Source: CBDBJR01 sp965206445 (GTDB taxonomy: Bacteria > Pseudomonadota > Gammaproteobacteria > Arenicellales > Poriferihabitantaceae). From it: 64,000 nt of DNA. Location of the stretch: positions 572,254-636,253 of the forward strand of contig CBDBJR010000001.1 of assembly GCA_965206445.1 (NCBI GenBank), read 5' to 3'. Within the stretch, counting starts at the first letter, position 1, and each line of letters starts with the position of its first letter. Of the stretch, positions 12,001 to 26,300 are shown piece after piece. A model generated the notes under the pieces. That model saw nothing but the letters and a program-made list of their open reading frames with translations, did no database searches and was not told the origin of the DNA. The position numbers and the translations under genes are program-made.

Positions 12001-15000
12001 CCGGCACGCTGCGGCGCACTGCCCAGGCGGTGCTGACCTACAGCGCGACCAATCCCGCCGGGCCGGCGGACGCGTTCACCGCCGCCGAGCGCACCGTCTC
12101 GGTGTCCTTTTCCGTGACCGTCAACGGGCCACGGCTGACGGCCATCGCCAACCAGCGCTTCGCCGCCGGTGCGCCGCTGTCACTGACGCTGCCGGAGGCC
12201 GGCGACACCACCGGCGCGGCCACCTACACGCTGACCCCCGCCGGGCTGCCGGCGGGGCTGACGTTTGACCCGGATGCGCGGGTGCTGTCCGGCACGCCGA
12301 CCCTGGGCGATCGGACCGTGCTGACCTACACCGCCGCGGACGACGTCGGCGTGGCCACCGAGTTGTTTGAGCTGACCCTGCCCGGGCCGCGGCTGCCGAC
12401 GGTGGCCGACCAGAGCTATCCGATCAACAGCGTGGTCAGCCTGCAACTGCCGGAGGTGACCCAGGCCAACGGCCCGACCACCGCCACCCTGCGCGGCCCG
12501 GACAACAGCGATCTGCCGATCGGGCTGGTGTTCAACCCGGTTAACCTGCGGCTGTCCGGCACGCCGACGCGCATCACCGACACGACCGAGCTGACCTATA
12601 CGGCGACCGACGCCGACGGCACCGCGAGCCGCCGCTTCCGCATCGCCATCACCGGGTCGCGGCTGGTCGGGCCGGTCAATCAGCGCTATGTGCTCGACAC
12701 GCCGATCCCCGACCTGACGCTGGCCACAGTAGACACCGCCGGCCCGGTGACCTACCGGCTGGTCGGGCCGGAACAGGCGCCGGTGGCGCGCGCCGTGCCG
12801 GGGCTGACGTTTGACGCCGCGGCGCGCCGGCTGTCCGGTCGGCCGACCGCCGCCGCGGCGCCGCTGACGATGACCTACACCGCCGCCGATGACACCCGCA
12901 TCCTCGCCACGGCGCACTTTACCATTGCCGTCAGCGGGCCGCGGCTGCCGGCGGTGCTGCCCGATCTGCGCCTGGCGGTCGGGCGGGCGAGCGCGGTCGC
13001 GCCGCTGTCGCCGGCCAGCGCCACCAGCGGCGACACCGCCTATACGCTGACCCCGCCGGACGACGCCGACGGCAACCCGGTGGCGCTGGCGACGGCGCTG
13101 CCGGGGCTGACGTTTGTCGCCGCCGAGCGCCGACTGAGCGGCACTCCGGTCAGCCACCTCGCCGCCCCGGTGCGGCTGACCTACCGCGTCACCGACCGCG
13201 TCGGCACCACCACCCGACAGTTTGCGGTGACGGTGGTCGGGCCGCGGTTGCGTGTGCCGGTCGATCAGGTGCTGCCGGTCGGGCGGGCGCTGGCGCTGGC
13301 GCTGCCGCGGGCCACCGCGACCACCGGCGCGACCACCTATACGCTGACCGGCGCGGCCGGCGCGGCGCTGGCGGCGACGGTGCCGGGGCTGATGTTTGAC
13401 GCCGCCGCCCGCCGGCTGACCGGCACGCCGACCACGGTCGCCGCGGCGCAGATGCTGACCTACACCGTCGCCGACACGGTCGGCATCGTCACAACGCGCT
13501 TTGCGCTGACGGTGACGGTGGACGGGTTGCAGGTGTCCGCGCCGGACGCGCAGGCCTTTGCGGTCGGCGACGCGATAGCGCCGCTGACGCTGCCGGCGGC
13601 CACCGACGCCACCGGCGCGGTCACCTATACGCTGACCGGCCCGGCCGACGCCGACGGCAACCCGGTGGCGCTGGCGGCGGCGCTGCCGGGGCTGACGTTT
13701 AACGCCGCCGAGCGCCTGCTGACCGGCACCCCGACCGCCCCGATCGCCGCGCTGACGCTGACCTACACCGCGACCGACGACGTCAGCAGCGCCAGCGCGA
13801 CCTTTGCGGTCAGCGTCAGCATCGCCGCGCTGGTGCTGACCGCGGTCGACGAGCAGCGCTATGCGGTCGGCGTCGCCATCGCCCCGCGGCTGACGCTGCC
13901 GGCGGCGACCCGCGCCGACGTCGAGACGACCCCGGTCTACTCGCTGGTCGGGCCGAACCGTCAGGATTTGACGGCGCTGCCGGGGCTGACGTTTGACCCG
14001 GTCAGCCGCACGCTGTCCGGCACGCCGACCACCGGCGCCGACGCGGTGACGCTGCACTACATTGCGGGTGACCGCTTTGGCTTCGCTGCCACCACCTTTG
14101 ACGTCGTCATCATCGGCCCGCGGCTGCCGACGCTGGCGGAGCAGCGCTATGTCGCCGGGGTCGCGCGCGCGGTGACGCTGCCGGAGGCCACCGACACCAC
14201 CGGCAGCGTGAACTACGCGCTGACCGGGCTGAACGGCGATCCGCTGGCCGCGCTCGTGCCCGGGTTGACGTTTGCGTCGGGCAGCCGCGTGCTGTCCGGT
14301 AGCGCGCAGAACCCCATTGACCCGGTGATGTTGCGCTACACCGCCGGCGACCGCGTCGGCATCGTCAGCGGGGTGTTTGCGCTGACCGTCACCGGGTCGT
14401 CGCGGCTGCCGCCGGTGCCCACGCAGCGCTTTGCCGCCGGGCGCGCCATCACCCCGCTGACGCTGCCGCTGCCGCTGGACATCAACCCCGCCGACCCCCC
14501 GGCTGTCTATACGCTGACCGGCCCGAATGGCACCGATTTGAGCCAACTGCCGGGGCTGACGTTTGACGCCACCGAACGCATCCTGTCCGGCACGCCGAGC
14601 GGCAACCCCGGCGACACGGTCACGCTGGGCTACGGTGTCGTCCATGCCCTCTCTACCAGCCGGGTGTTGTTTGACGTTATCCTGATTGGGCCGCGGCTGC
14701 CGCAGCCGCCCAATCAGAGCTATGCGGTCGGCAGCGCAATACCCCCGCTGACGCTGCCGGCGGCGAGCGCCACCGACGGCCCGGTGACCACCACGCTGAC
14801 CGGCCCGAATGGCCGCGATTTGAGCCAACTGCCGGGGCTGACGTTTGCGCCCGCCGCCGACGCCCGCGTGCTGACCGGCACGCCGACCGCGACCGGCAGC
14901 GTGACGCTGACCTATACCGCCACCGACGCCGTCGGCCGCGGCCGGGTCACCTTTGACATCACCGTCACCACCGCCGGGCCGACGCTGGCGGCCGTCGATC

Positions 15001-17321
15001 TGCGCCTGCCGGCCGGGGTTGCGGCCGATCAGCAACTGCCGGCGGCGGCTGGCGCGACCGGGGCGCTGACCTACCGCCTGACCGGCCCGAACGGCGTCGA
15101 TTTGAGCCAGCTGCCGGGGCTGACGTTTGACCCCGCCGCCGCCGCCCGCCGGCTGACCGGCACGCCGCCCGCGGTCGCCGCGCCGGTGCTGCTGACCTAC
15201 ACCGCGCGCGACACCGTCGCTACCGCCCGCGTCACCTTTACGGTTGCGGTTATCGGGCCGTCGCTGCCGCCGCTGGTCGATCGGGTCTATCCGGTCGGCA
15301 GCCGGATCCCGCCGCTGCGGCTGCCGCAGGCCGAGGCGGTGGTCGGCACGGCGACCACCGCACTGACCGGGCTGGCGGCGGTGCCGGGGCTGACGTTTGA
15401 CGCCGCCATGCGCACGCTGTCCGGCACGCCGCGCAATGCCGTCTCCCCCTCGAGTTCGGTTACGCGCAACCTGCTGACCTACACCGTCACCCAGCTGGAC
15501 GATCTGGGCGTCGCCACGGCGGTCATCCGGGAGACCTTTGCGGTGCTGATCACCGGCCCGCGGCTGCTCCAGCCGGAGGCACAGCGTTACCCGGTCGGCG
15601 GGTCGATTACGCCGCTGGCGTTGCCGGAGGGGGAGCTGATCAGCCCCGACGGCGTCGCCAGCCTGCCGTCGTCGGCCATCTACGCGCTGACCGGGCCGAA
15701 CCGCATCGATCTGGCGGCGGCGGTGCCGGGGCTGACGTTTACCGCCGGGACGCGCACGCTGTCCGGCACGCCGCGCAATAGCGCCGCCGAGATCCTGCTG
15801 ACCTATGCCGTCACCAACGGCAACACCGGCACCGCCAGCGTGCCGTTTCCGGTGACTGTCACCGGCCCGCGGCTGCCGACGCCGGCGATGCGCAGCTATC
15901 TGCGCGGCGGCGTGGTTGACGAGACGCTGCCGCCGGCCACCGCCACCGACGGCGCGGTGACCTACGGCCTGACCGGGGCGGACGGCATGGCGCTGGCGCA
16001 GGCCGTGCCCGGCCTGACGTTTGCCCCCGACAGCGGCCGGCTGACCGGCGCCCCGACCACGGTCGCCGCCGCGGTCATGCTGACCTACAGCGCGACCGAC
16101 ACCGTTGGCACATTGACGACCGCTTTTGCGGTGACGGTGACCGGCCTCGGCCTGACGGCGCCGGCAGGGGAGCTGACGTACCGGGTCGGCAGCGCGATAC
16201 CGCCGTTGCCGTTGCCGGCGGCGACCGGCGTCACCGCGCCCCTGACCTATACGCTGACCGGGCCGAACGGGGTGGATTTGAGCGCGCTGCCGGGGCTGAC
16301 GTTTGCCGCCGCGGCCGACCGCCGTACGCTGTCCGGCACGCCGCTGGTCGGCACCGGCGGGCCGGTGACGCTGACCTGGCGCGTCACCGACGGCGGCAGC
16401 ACCGCGCTGGTCACGTTTGACGTGACCGTCGTCGGGCCGCAACTGAGCGGGCCGGGGAATCAGCGCTTTACGGCCGGCAGCCCGATCGCCGAGCTGACGC
16501 TGCCGACGGCCAGCGGCACCACCGGCACGGTGGTCTATGCGCTGATGGCACCGCGCGGCGTGGCGCTGGGGTCGGTCTTGCCGGGGCTGCGCTTTAACCG
16601 GGCGTCGGATAGCCGCACGCTGTCCGGCACGCCGAGCACCGGCACCGCGGCGGTGACGCTGACCTACACCGCCACCGACACCGACAGCACCGCGACGGTG
16701 CATTTTGACGTCGTCGTCACCGGGCCGCGGCTGCCGCTGGTCCTGCCCGGTCGGGTGCTGCCGGTCGGCGTGGCGATCGACCCGCTGGTGCTGCCGGCGG
16801 CCAGCGGTATCACCGGCGCGGTGGCCTATACGCTGACCGGGCCGGACGGCGCGGCGCTGGAGCGCGTGTTGCCGGGGCTGACGTTTGACCCCGCCGCCGA
16901 CACCCGCGCGCTGTCCGGCACGCCGAGCACCGGCACGGCGGTGATGCTGACCTACAGCGTGACCGAGCGCGACGGCGCCGACGTGACCGGCACTGCCAGC
17001 GTGCCCTTTGCGCTGACCGTCACCGGGCCGGCGCTGAGCCCGCCGGCGGCGCAGATCTATCGGGCCGGTGCGGCGATCGCGCCGCTGACGCTGCCGGAGG
17101 CGACCGGCATCAGCGGCAGCGTGAGCTACGCGCTGACCGGCGCGGACGGCGGTGCGCTGCCGCCGGGGCTGGTGTTTGACCCCGCCGCCGACGCCCGTCT
17201 GCTGTCCGGCACGCCGACCACCGTCGGCGCGCCGCTGACGCTGGTCTACAGTGCGACCGACACCGCCGACGGCGCCGTCGTTGGCACCGCCCGGGTGCGC
17301 TTTAGTGTGTCCGTCATCCCG
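3..17321 (+). repeat. Array A: 59 tandem putative-Ig (He_PIG-like) domains
   Basis: Units of about 270-340 bp (mean about 293 bp, 98 residues) follow each other without linkers. Each begins near a GPRL or GPQL motif, continues with a variable 'QRY.VG.AI..LTLPAAT' strand, a TYTLTGP strand, the diagnostic PGLTFDPATRTLSGTP segment, and ends LTYTATDDVGTA..F.VTV. Approximate unit starts include 20, 306, 582, 910, 1195, 1480, 1788, 2127, 2413, 2719, then at similar spacing to 16140, 16431, 16719 and 17025. The motif set matches the putative-Ig family usual in bacterial surface proteins. Units are well diverged from each other at DNA level, so the array is old compared with those downstream. The count was made by eye from the GP.L boundaries and may be off by one or two; the first unit is cut by the window edge. 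Confidence 0.9.
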
Positions 17322-20300
17322 AACCAGCCGCCGACGGCGGACGGCAGCCTCGCGCCGCAGACGGTGGTCGCCGGGGCGCGCGCAACGGTTGACGTCGCGG
17401 TCGGCTTCAGCGACCCGGAGGACGACCTGTTGACCTACCTGGCGAGCGCGGCCGACCCGACCGTCGCCACGGCCACGGTGGAAGACGATATGGTCATCAT
17501 CACCGGGGAGACGGCGGGCGCGACGACGATAACGGTGACCGCGACCGACCGGTTTGATAGCGCCGGCAACCCGTCGCGGGCGGTGCAGACGTTTTTGGCG
17601 ACCGTCGCGCCGGCGCCGGCGCTGGCGCCGATGACCTTCACGCTGCTGGAAAACACGCCCGACAACAGCCCGGTCGGCGTGCCGCTGACGCCGAGCCATT
17701 TCCCGTCGGGGACGCCGGTCTGGCACATTACCGCCGGTAATACGGACGACAACACCGCCGACACCGGCGCGCGGGTGGTGTTTGAGATCGGCGCGAGCGG
17801 CGGCCAGCTGGCGCTGATCGAGCCGCTCGATTTCGAGCACACGCCGAGCTATACGCTGACGGTGCGGTTGACGGTCGGCGAGACGATGGCGGAGGCCGAG
17901 GTCACCATCACCGTCGAGCCGGTCAACGAGCCGCCGGTCGCGGTCGGCGACATTGAGCCGCAGACGGCCACGGTCGGCCTGCCGGACAGCGTGCTTGACG
18001 TCGCCGACCGCTTCCGCGACCCGGAAGGCGATGACTTGACCTACGTTGTGGAGGTGGATGCGGCGGGCGCTGATCGGGTCGCCGCCCGCATAGACGGCAG
18101 CAGGCTGACCATCCGCGCAATGGCGCCCGGCCCGGCGATGCTGACTGTGGTCGCGGCCGACCCGTCCGATACCGAGGTCAGCCCGTCCAGAGCACGTCAG
18201 GAGGTTGTTGTCACCGTCGCCCCGACGCCGTCGGTGGCGGTGACGCTGCCCGAAGACACCGTGATCGGCTCGGTCGGCGCGCCGCTGACGTCGCCGCCCG
18301 GCTTCCCGTCGGGTGTGCCGACCTGGCGCATCACCGCCGGCAATACTGACGATAACATCGGCGCTGACAGCACTGAGCGGACGGTGTTTGAGATCGGTTC
18401 GAGCGACGGCCAGTTGGCGCTGCTCGTGCCGCTCGATTTCGAGCACACGCAAAGCTACACGCTGACGGTGCAACTGACGGTCGGCACCGCCACGGCGACG
18501 ACCGTGGTGACCATCACCGTTGCTGATGTCAACGAGCCGCCGGTCGCGGTCGGCCTGCTCGAGCCGCAGACGGTCACGGTCGGCCTGCCGTCGGTCACCG
18601 TTGACGTCGCCGCCAGCTTCAGCGACCCGGAAGCGGCGCCGTTGACCTGGTCTGCCACGGCGGCCGACCCGACCATCGCCGCCGTCGCGGTGGCGGGCAG
18701 TGTGGTCACCATCACCGCAGAGTCGGCGGGCGAGACGATGGTGACGGTGGTCGCGGCGGACCCGTCCGATAGCGACGACAACCCGTCCCGGGCGACGCAG
18801 CTGATTGCCGTGACCGTCAACCCGGCGCCGACGCTGCCGGCGCTGGCGGCCTTCATGCTGCCCGAAAACATCGCCGTCGGCACCGCAGTCGGCGCGCCGC
18901 TGACGCCGAGCCGGTTCCCGGCCGCCGGTCGGGTATGGACGATCACCGCCGGCAACGACGCCGGGGTGTTTGCGATCGACCCGGACAGCGGCCAGCTGAC
19001 GGTGGCCGCGCCGATTGATTTCGAGGCCACGCCGGTGTTGTCGGCGCCGGCGCGGGGCTATGTGCTGACGGTGCAATTGGCGGTGACCGTCGGCGCGACG
19101 ACGGCCATGGCGACGGCGGCGGTGACGGTCACCGTCGACGATGTCAACGAGCCGCCGGTCCGGATCGGCGGCATCCCGACACAGACGGTGACGCTCGGTC
19201 GCGCGGCGGTGACGGTGGACGTCGCGACCCGGTTCAGCGACCCGGATGCCGGCGATGGGTTGACCTACTCGGTGGTGTCGGCTGACGCGGCCATCGCCAC
19301 CGCCACGCTGGCCGGCAGCGTGGTCACCCTCACCGCGGTGGTGGCCGGCAGCACGACGATATGGGTGACGGCGGCCGATGCGGCCGATGCGCCGGGCGCC
19401 CGGTCGCGGGTGACGCTGCCGATTGTGGTCGTCGTCAACCGTGCCCCGCAGGCGTTGATCGAGCAGGCGCCGACGTTGCGGGTGGCCCCCGGTGCGCTGG
19501 TGGTGCTGAGTAGCGGCAGCAGCGACCCGGATGGCGACGCCATCGCCACCACTCGCTGGCGGGTGCTCCGCGACGCCATCCCGCCGCTGACGCTGGACAC
19601 GCCCACCGCCGCGAGCTTGCGCTTCACCGCGCCGCTGGTGGCGACGCCGCAGACCACTATCATCGGGTTGGTGGTTAATGACGGCCGGGTGGATTCGGAT
19701 GAAGTGACCATCAACGTTATCGTCACCTCGGCGCCGTCGGCGGTGCTGGCCGGCAGCCTGACCGAGGCCGATCTGTTCGCCGACCCGCCGCCGACGGTGA
19801 CGGTGACGCTGGCCGGCACCGAATACGTGCCCGATACCGACCTGGATGCGAACGACTTCAGGTTGTTCACCAGCGTGGCCGGCGTGACGGTGTCCGGGGT
19901 CACCCGCGACAACGACAACACGGCCACGTTGACGCTGGCTTACGACGCTACCGACGTCACCGTCAGCGGCAATCTGGAGCTGACGGTGCTGGCCACCGGG
20001 CACACCGCCGCCGGCGAGCTGGAGGCCGGCAGTGTGCGGATTAGCGCCAGCGCCGGGGTGAATATCTGCGGCCGCACGCCGGTGGTGCGGGCGGCGATTC
20101 TGGCGGCGCTTGCAGCGAATGGTTCGACCCCGAGCGATTGCACCAATGTGCCGGCTGCCGACCTGTCGGCGCTGACCAATCTGGGGTTGAATGGTCAACG
20201 CATCACGGCGTTGCAACGCGGTGATTTTGCCGGCTTGTCGGGGCTGACGGCTTTGAGTTTGCAGGACAATGATTTGACCACGCTGCCGGCCGACATTTTT

Positions 20301-23300
20301 GCCGGGCTGTCGGCGCTTGACAATCTGGTGCTGGGCGGTAACGCGTTCACGGCCGGGCTGCCGACCGGGGTGTTTGCCGGGCTGTCGGCGCTCGAGCGGT
20401 TGTTTTTGAACGCTGCCGGCCTGACCGCACTTGATGCCGGGATTTTTAACGGTCTGTCGCGTCTGTCGACGCTGGCTGTGGACGCCAATCGTTTCACGCC
20501 GGGCACCGGTCTGCCGGCCGGGGTGTTTGACCCGGTGCTCGATAGGCTGGGCGGCATTGTGGCCGACCCCGCGGTGGGCGCCTATTTCGCGGTTGACGCC
20601 ACCGTCCGTGCCGCCCATTTTGTCTGCTCGCGGGGCGACTTCGCGGCCATTGTCGCCGCCACCGCCGGCGTGACCGACTGCCTGCGCATCACCGCGGCGC
20701 AATTGGCCGCTTTCCAGCTGCCGGTTGAGGCCGCACTGCGCGAGTTGACGATTTCCGACGGCATTCTGACACCGCTGTTCGACCCGACCGTCACCGCCTA
20801 TGCGGTCGCCGTGGCCAACTCGGTCGCCAGCGTGACGGTGACGCCGGTGGCCAGCCAGACCAGGGCGACCATTCGCGTGAACGGCACGGTGGTGATCAGC
20901 GGCAGCCCGAGTGAGCCGGTTACGCTGACGGCGGGCGCCGTGACGCCGATTTCGATTGGGGTGACCTCCGGGGATGCGAACGCCAGCATGGACTATACGG
21001 TGAACGTGACCCGCCCGGCGACGGATCAGGCGACGGCGACGCTGACCGGCGTGCTGACCGAGGCCAATCTGGCTGCCGGCACGCGGGCGACGGTGACGGT
21101 GAGGTTGCAAAATACGGATTACGTGGCCGCTGACCAGCTGGCGGCGGACGACTTCTTGCTCGCGGATAGCGTAGACGGGACGGTGCGCGTGACCGGGGTC
21201 AGCCGCGACAACGACAACGCGGCGACGCTGACACTGGCGCATAGCGGCGAGGACATTACCGCCGACGGCAGGCTGCGGGTGACGGTGCGGGCAAGCGGGC
21301 ACAGCGGCGACGGCGACCTGGCCGCCGGTGTGGATATTCTCGCCAGTAACGGCGTCAATATCTGCGATCGCACGCCGGTGGTGCGGGCTGCGATTGTCGC
21401 TGCGGCGGCGGCCGACGATTGCACCAGTGTGGCGGCTTCGAGTTTGAGTGGCATTACCCGCCTGAGTCTGGATGGGCAGGGCATTACGGCGTTGCAACGC
21501 GGTGATTTTGCCGGCTTGTCCGGGCTGACGAATCTGAATTTGAGCGACAACCGGCTTACCACGCTGCCGGTCGGCATTTTTGCCGGGTTGTCGGCGCTGA
21601 CGGTGTTGGATCTGGGCATCAATAACCTGGCCCTGAATGCCGATCTGTTTGCCGGCTTGTCGGCGCTGGCGACGCTGAATTTGAACCAAAATCGGCTCGT
21701 TACGCTGCCGGCGGGTGCTTTTAACGGCCTGTCGGTACTGACGACGTTGAATTTGAACCAGAATCAGTTCGTCACGCTACCGACCGGTGTTACCGGCCTG
21801 TCGACGCTGACGAATCTGGATGTGAGCGCCAACCGCCTGAGCGCGCTGGATGCCGGCGTGTTTAGCGGCCTGTCGGCGCTGGCGAATCTGGATTTGGGCG
21901 CCAACCTCCTGGTCGCGCTGGATGCCGGCGTGTTTACCGGCCTGTCGGCGCTGACGAATCTGGATGTGAGCGCCAACCGCCTGAGTGTGCTCGATGCCGC
22001 GGTGTTTACCGGCCTGTCGGCGCTGGCGAATCTGGATGTGAGCGCCAACCGCCTGAGTGCGCTCGATGCCGCGGTGTTTACCGGCCTGTCGGCGCTGACG
22101 AATCTGGATTTGGGCGCCAACCGCCTGAGCGCACTCGATGCCGGTGTGTTTACCGGCTTGTCGGCACTGTCGGCGCTGGATTTGCGCACCAACCCGTTCA
22201 CCCCGCTGAGCGGTTTGCCGGCCGGGGTGTTTGACGCCGTGGTCGCGTCGCTGGGCGCCATCGATACGGACTTTTTGGTGGATGACACCGGCCGCGCGGC
22301 GCATTTTGTCTGCGCGCGCGCCGACTTTGCACGGATTGAGGCGGCCAACGGCGGTACCGACTGCCTGCGCATCACCGCCGCGCAGCGCGACACCTTCGTG
22401 CAGGCCGACGCCACGCTGAGCGGCCTGATGATTTCCGCCGGCACGCTGGCGCCGCCGTTTGCCCCCGACACCACCGGCTATGCCGTCGCCGTCGACGCCG
22501 ACGTCACCGGCGTGACGGTGACACCGACCGCCAGCCAGCCCGGCGCCGCCATTACCGTCAACGCCAACCCGGTGGACAGTGGCAGCCCCGGTGCGGAGAT
22601 TCTCCTGACCGCCGGCAGGCCGGAGGACATTGTGATTGCGGTGACCGTCGCCGACGCGACCACCATCTATACCGTCACCGTCACCCGCCCGGTGGGCGTA
22701 ATGCTGACCGGCAGCCTGACCGAGGCCGGCCTGTTCGCCGACCCGCCACCGACGCTGACGGTGACGCTGATCGGTGCCGAATACGTGGTCGCTGGCCAAC
22801 TGGGGGTGGACGACTTCGACCTGAGTGATACCGTAGACGGGACGGTGCGCGTGACCGGGGTCAGCCGCGACAGCGAGAACACGGCCACGCTGACGCTGGG
22901 CTATGACGGCGCCGACATTCTGATGGACGGCGAGTTGTCGGTAATGGTGCTGGCCTCCGGGTACGCCGGCAGTACCGACCTGCCCGCCGTCAGTGTGGAT
23001 ATTACCGCCAGCGTCGGTGCCAATATATGCGGTCGCACGCCGTCGGTGCGGGACGCGATTGTCGCTGCATCGGCGGCCACCGATGCATGCACCGGTGTGG
23101 ATCTGGCGTCGATTACCGGTACGATTGATCTGAGCGGCGGGGAGGGGCTGCGGGGGCTCGACGAGCGGCCGCAAAGTGGTGATTTTGCCGGCTTGTCGGG
23201 GCTTCAGACGTTGCGGCTGGCTGGCAACCCCGACGTTTTCGACGGCAGTGTGCCGGCCGGGCTTTTTCGCGGCTTGCAATCGCTGATGATTCTGGAGCTG

Positions 23301-26300
23301 CGCGGAAACGGCCTGACGGCGCTGCCGGCCGACATTTTTACCGGTTTGCCGGCGCTGCGGGAGCTGGTTTTGAACGACAACGCCCTCAGCTCGATCGAGG
23401 TCGGTGCGTTCAACGGCCTGGATGCGCTGATGATGCTGCGTTTGCAGGGCAATGCTTTCACGCCGGGTGGCCTGCCTGCCGGTGTTTTTGACGCGGTGCT
23501 GGATACGCTGGGGCGCATTGGCGACGCGGGGTCAACCGCAACCGGCGCCCAGTTTACGGTCGACGCCAACGTCCGCGCCGCCCATTTTGTCTGCTCGCGG
23601 GACGACGCCGCACGGATTGTCGCTACCGCCGAGCCTGCCGTGACCGACTGCCTCCGGGTCAGCGCGGCGCAATTCAACGCCTTCGTGCAGGCCGACGCCA
23701 CGCTGAGCGGCCTGACGATTTCCGCCGGCACCCTGGACACGGCGTTTGACCCTGACATCAACGCTTATGCCGTCACCGTACCCAACAGCGTCGACGCCGT
23801 GACCGTCACGCCGACCGCCAGCCAGCCCGGTGCCACGATTACCGTCAACGCCGTCAGCGTAGCCAGCGGCAACCCCAGTGCGCCCATTTTGCTGTCGCCG
23901 CCGGGCATGGAGAGGCCGATACCCATTGCCGTGACCGCCGCCGACACGACCAGGCTGACCTACACCGTCACCGTCACCCGCGTGGCCCCGCCGCGCATCA
24001 CCGGTATCGAGTTGACCTCGAATGCCGACGCGGGTGTCTACGCGATTGGCGACGCGATTGCCGCGACGGTGACGTTCAACGAGGCGGTCACGGTCACCGG
24101 ACTGCCGCAGTTGGCGCTGACCGTGGGCACGGCGACGCGCCAGGCGGTCTACGCCAGCGACAGCAGCACCGACACGGTGCTGGGGTTCAGATATGCGGTG
24201 GCCGCCGGCGACCGCGACGCTGACGGCGTCAGCATCGGTGCCGATGCGCTGGCCCACGCCGCCGACAGCGGGATTCAGTCTGTGGCCGACCCGGCCCTCG
24301 ACGCGGTGATTGCGCATAGTGTGACGGTTGACGATGTCCTCGAACAGGCAGTAGACGGTGTCGCCCCGACGGTGGCCGGTGTCGTCATCAGCAGCACCAC
24401 CGGCCCGTACGCCGAGGGCGAAGCGATTGCGGTGACGGTGACGTTCAGCGAGGCGGTGACGGTGGATGTGCTCGACGGTACCCCGCAGATAGCGCTGACG
24501 GTGGGCACGCAGACGCGCCCGGCGGTCTACGCCAGTGGCAGCGACTCGCCGACGCTGGTATTCCGCTACACGGTGGCCGCCGGCGACCGCGATGACGATG
24601 GGGTTGAGGTGGCGGTCAACGCCCTGACGGCCAACAGCGGCACCATCCGGGACGCCGTCGGCAACGCCGCGCTGCTTGACCACGCTGCCATTGCCGCCAC
24701 CGCGGTCAATCGAGTGGACACCGCCGCGCCAACGGTGAGCATGGCAGTCATCAATCGCAATGTTCTGACGCTGATCTACAGCGAGGCACTTGACGGCAGC
24801 GCGGTGCCGGCGCCGGGAGCCTGGACGCTGACACTGGAGGCGGGCACTGCGCCGACGGTGAACGCCGGCGGTGTGGCTGTCAGCGAGACGAGAGTGGTGC
24901 TGATGCTGAGCGCAGCCGTGGCGGAGACGGAGGTCGTGACGCTGGCCTACACCGCCGACCCGAACGCGAATCCACTGCGCGATCGGGCCGGCAATCAGGC
25001 CGGCAATCTCACGACCCGGATGGTGACCAACAACACCGGGGCGCCGCGCATCACCGCCATCGAGTTGACCTCGGACGCCGGCGATGGCGTCTATGTGATC
25101 GGCGACGCGATTGAGGCGACGGTGACCTTCAGCGAGGCGGTCACGGTCACCGGCAGGCCGCAGTTGGCGCTGACGGTGGGCACGGCGACGCGCCAGGCGG
25201 TCTACGCCAGCGACAGCAGCACCAACACGGTGCTGGGGTTCAGATATACGGTGGTCGCCGGCGACCGCGACGATGACGGCGTCAGCATCGGCACCGATGC
25301 GCTGGCCCACGTCAACGGCAGCGAGATTCATGCTGCGGCCGACACCACCGACAACGCGGCAATTACGCATGGTGTGACGGTGGACGCTGACCTCCGGCAC
25401 CGGGTAGACGGCGTCGCCCCGACGGTGACCGGTGTCGCCATCAGCAGCACCACCGGCCCGTACGCCGAGGGCGAGGCGATTGAGTTGACGGTGACGTTCA
25501 GTGAGGCGGTGACGGTGGACACCGGTGGCGGGTCGCCGCAGAGTGTGCTGACGGTGGGCACGCAGACGCGCCCGGCGGTCTACGCCAGTGGCAGCGACTC
25601 GCCGGCGCTGGTATTCCGCTACACGGTGGCCGCCGGCGACCGCGATGACGATGGGGTTGAGGTGGCGGTCAACGCCCTGACGGCCAACGGCGGCACCATC
25701 CGGGACGCCGTCGGCTACGCTGCGGTGCTCAACCACGCTGCGATTGCCGCGGCCGGCGCCAATCGAGTGGATACCGCCGTGCCGGTGTTGGATATGGCAA
25801 CGGTTGATGGCGCTGTCCTGACGCTGACCTACAACGAGGCGCTCGACGACAACGCGGCGCCGGCGGCGTCAGACTACACGTTGACCGCGGGCAGTTCGCC
25901 GACGATAGCCGGCGTGACCGTCAACGGGCAGACGCTGACGCTGACGCTGATGCTGGGTGCGGCGGTGCAATCGGGCGAGACGGTGGCGCTGACCTACACT
26001 GCCGGGACGAGCCCGCTGCGCGACCGGGCCGGCAACCGGGCCGCCGATTTCATGCTCGCGGAGGTGCCCAACAACACCGGGGTGCCGCGCATCACCGCCA
26101 TCGAGTTGACCTCGGACGCCGGCGATGGCGTCTATGCGATTGGCGACATAATTTCGGCGACGGTGACCTTCAGCGAGGCGGTGACGGTCACCGGACTGCC
26201 GCAGCTGGCGCTGACGGTGGGCACACAGACGCGCCCGGCGGTCTACGCCAGTGGCAGCAGCAGCACGGCGCTGGTGTTCAGCTACCCGGTGGTTGTCGAT

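Noticed and set aside
20217..20225. Calling the protein an integrin-binding adhesin from its RGD motifs
   Set aside because: The tripeptide falls in the LRR consensus segment where related cassettes have SGD, so it may arise by chance. It is kept as a low-interest finding only.
12180..21689. A 3,169-codon frame on the minus strand, and similar long minus frames at 30051-34829, 35127-38279 and 43695-47162
   Set aside because: Their codons are the exact reverse complements of the sense codons, the products are low-complexity Arg/Gln/Gly/His-rich with no domain signal, and they mirror the repeat structure of the + strand gene. They are shadows of codon bias.
21790..22190. Regular 72-bp direct repeats considered as a CRISPR-like array
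   Set aside because: The repeats are contiguous LRR codons with no unique spacers and stay in the reading frame; they encode 24-residue LRRs.
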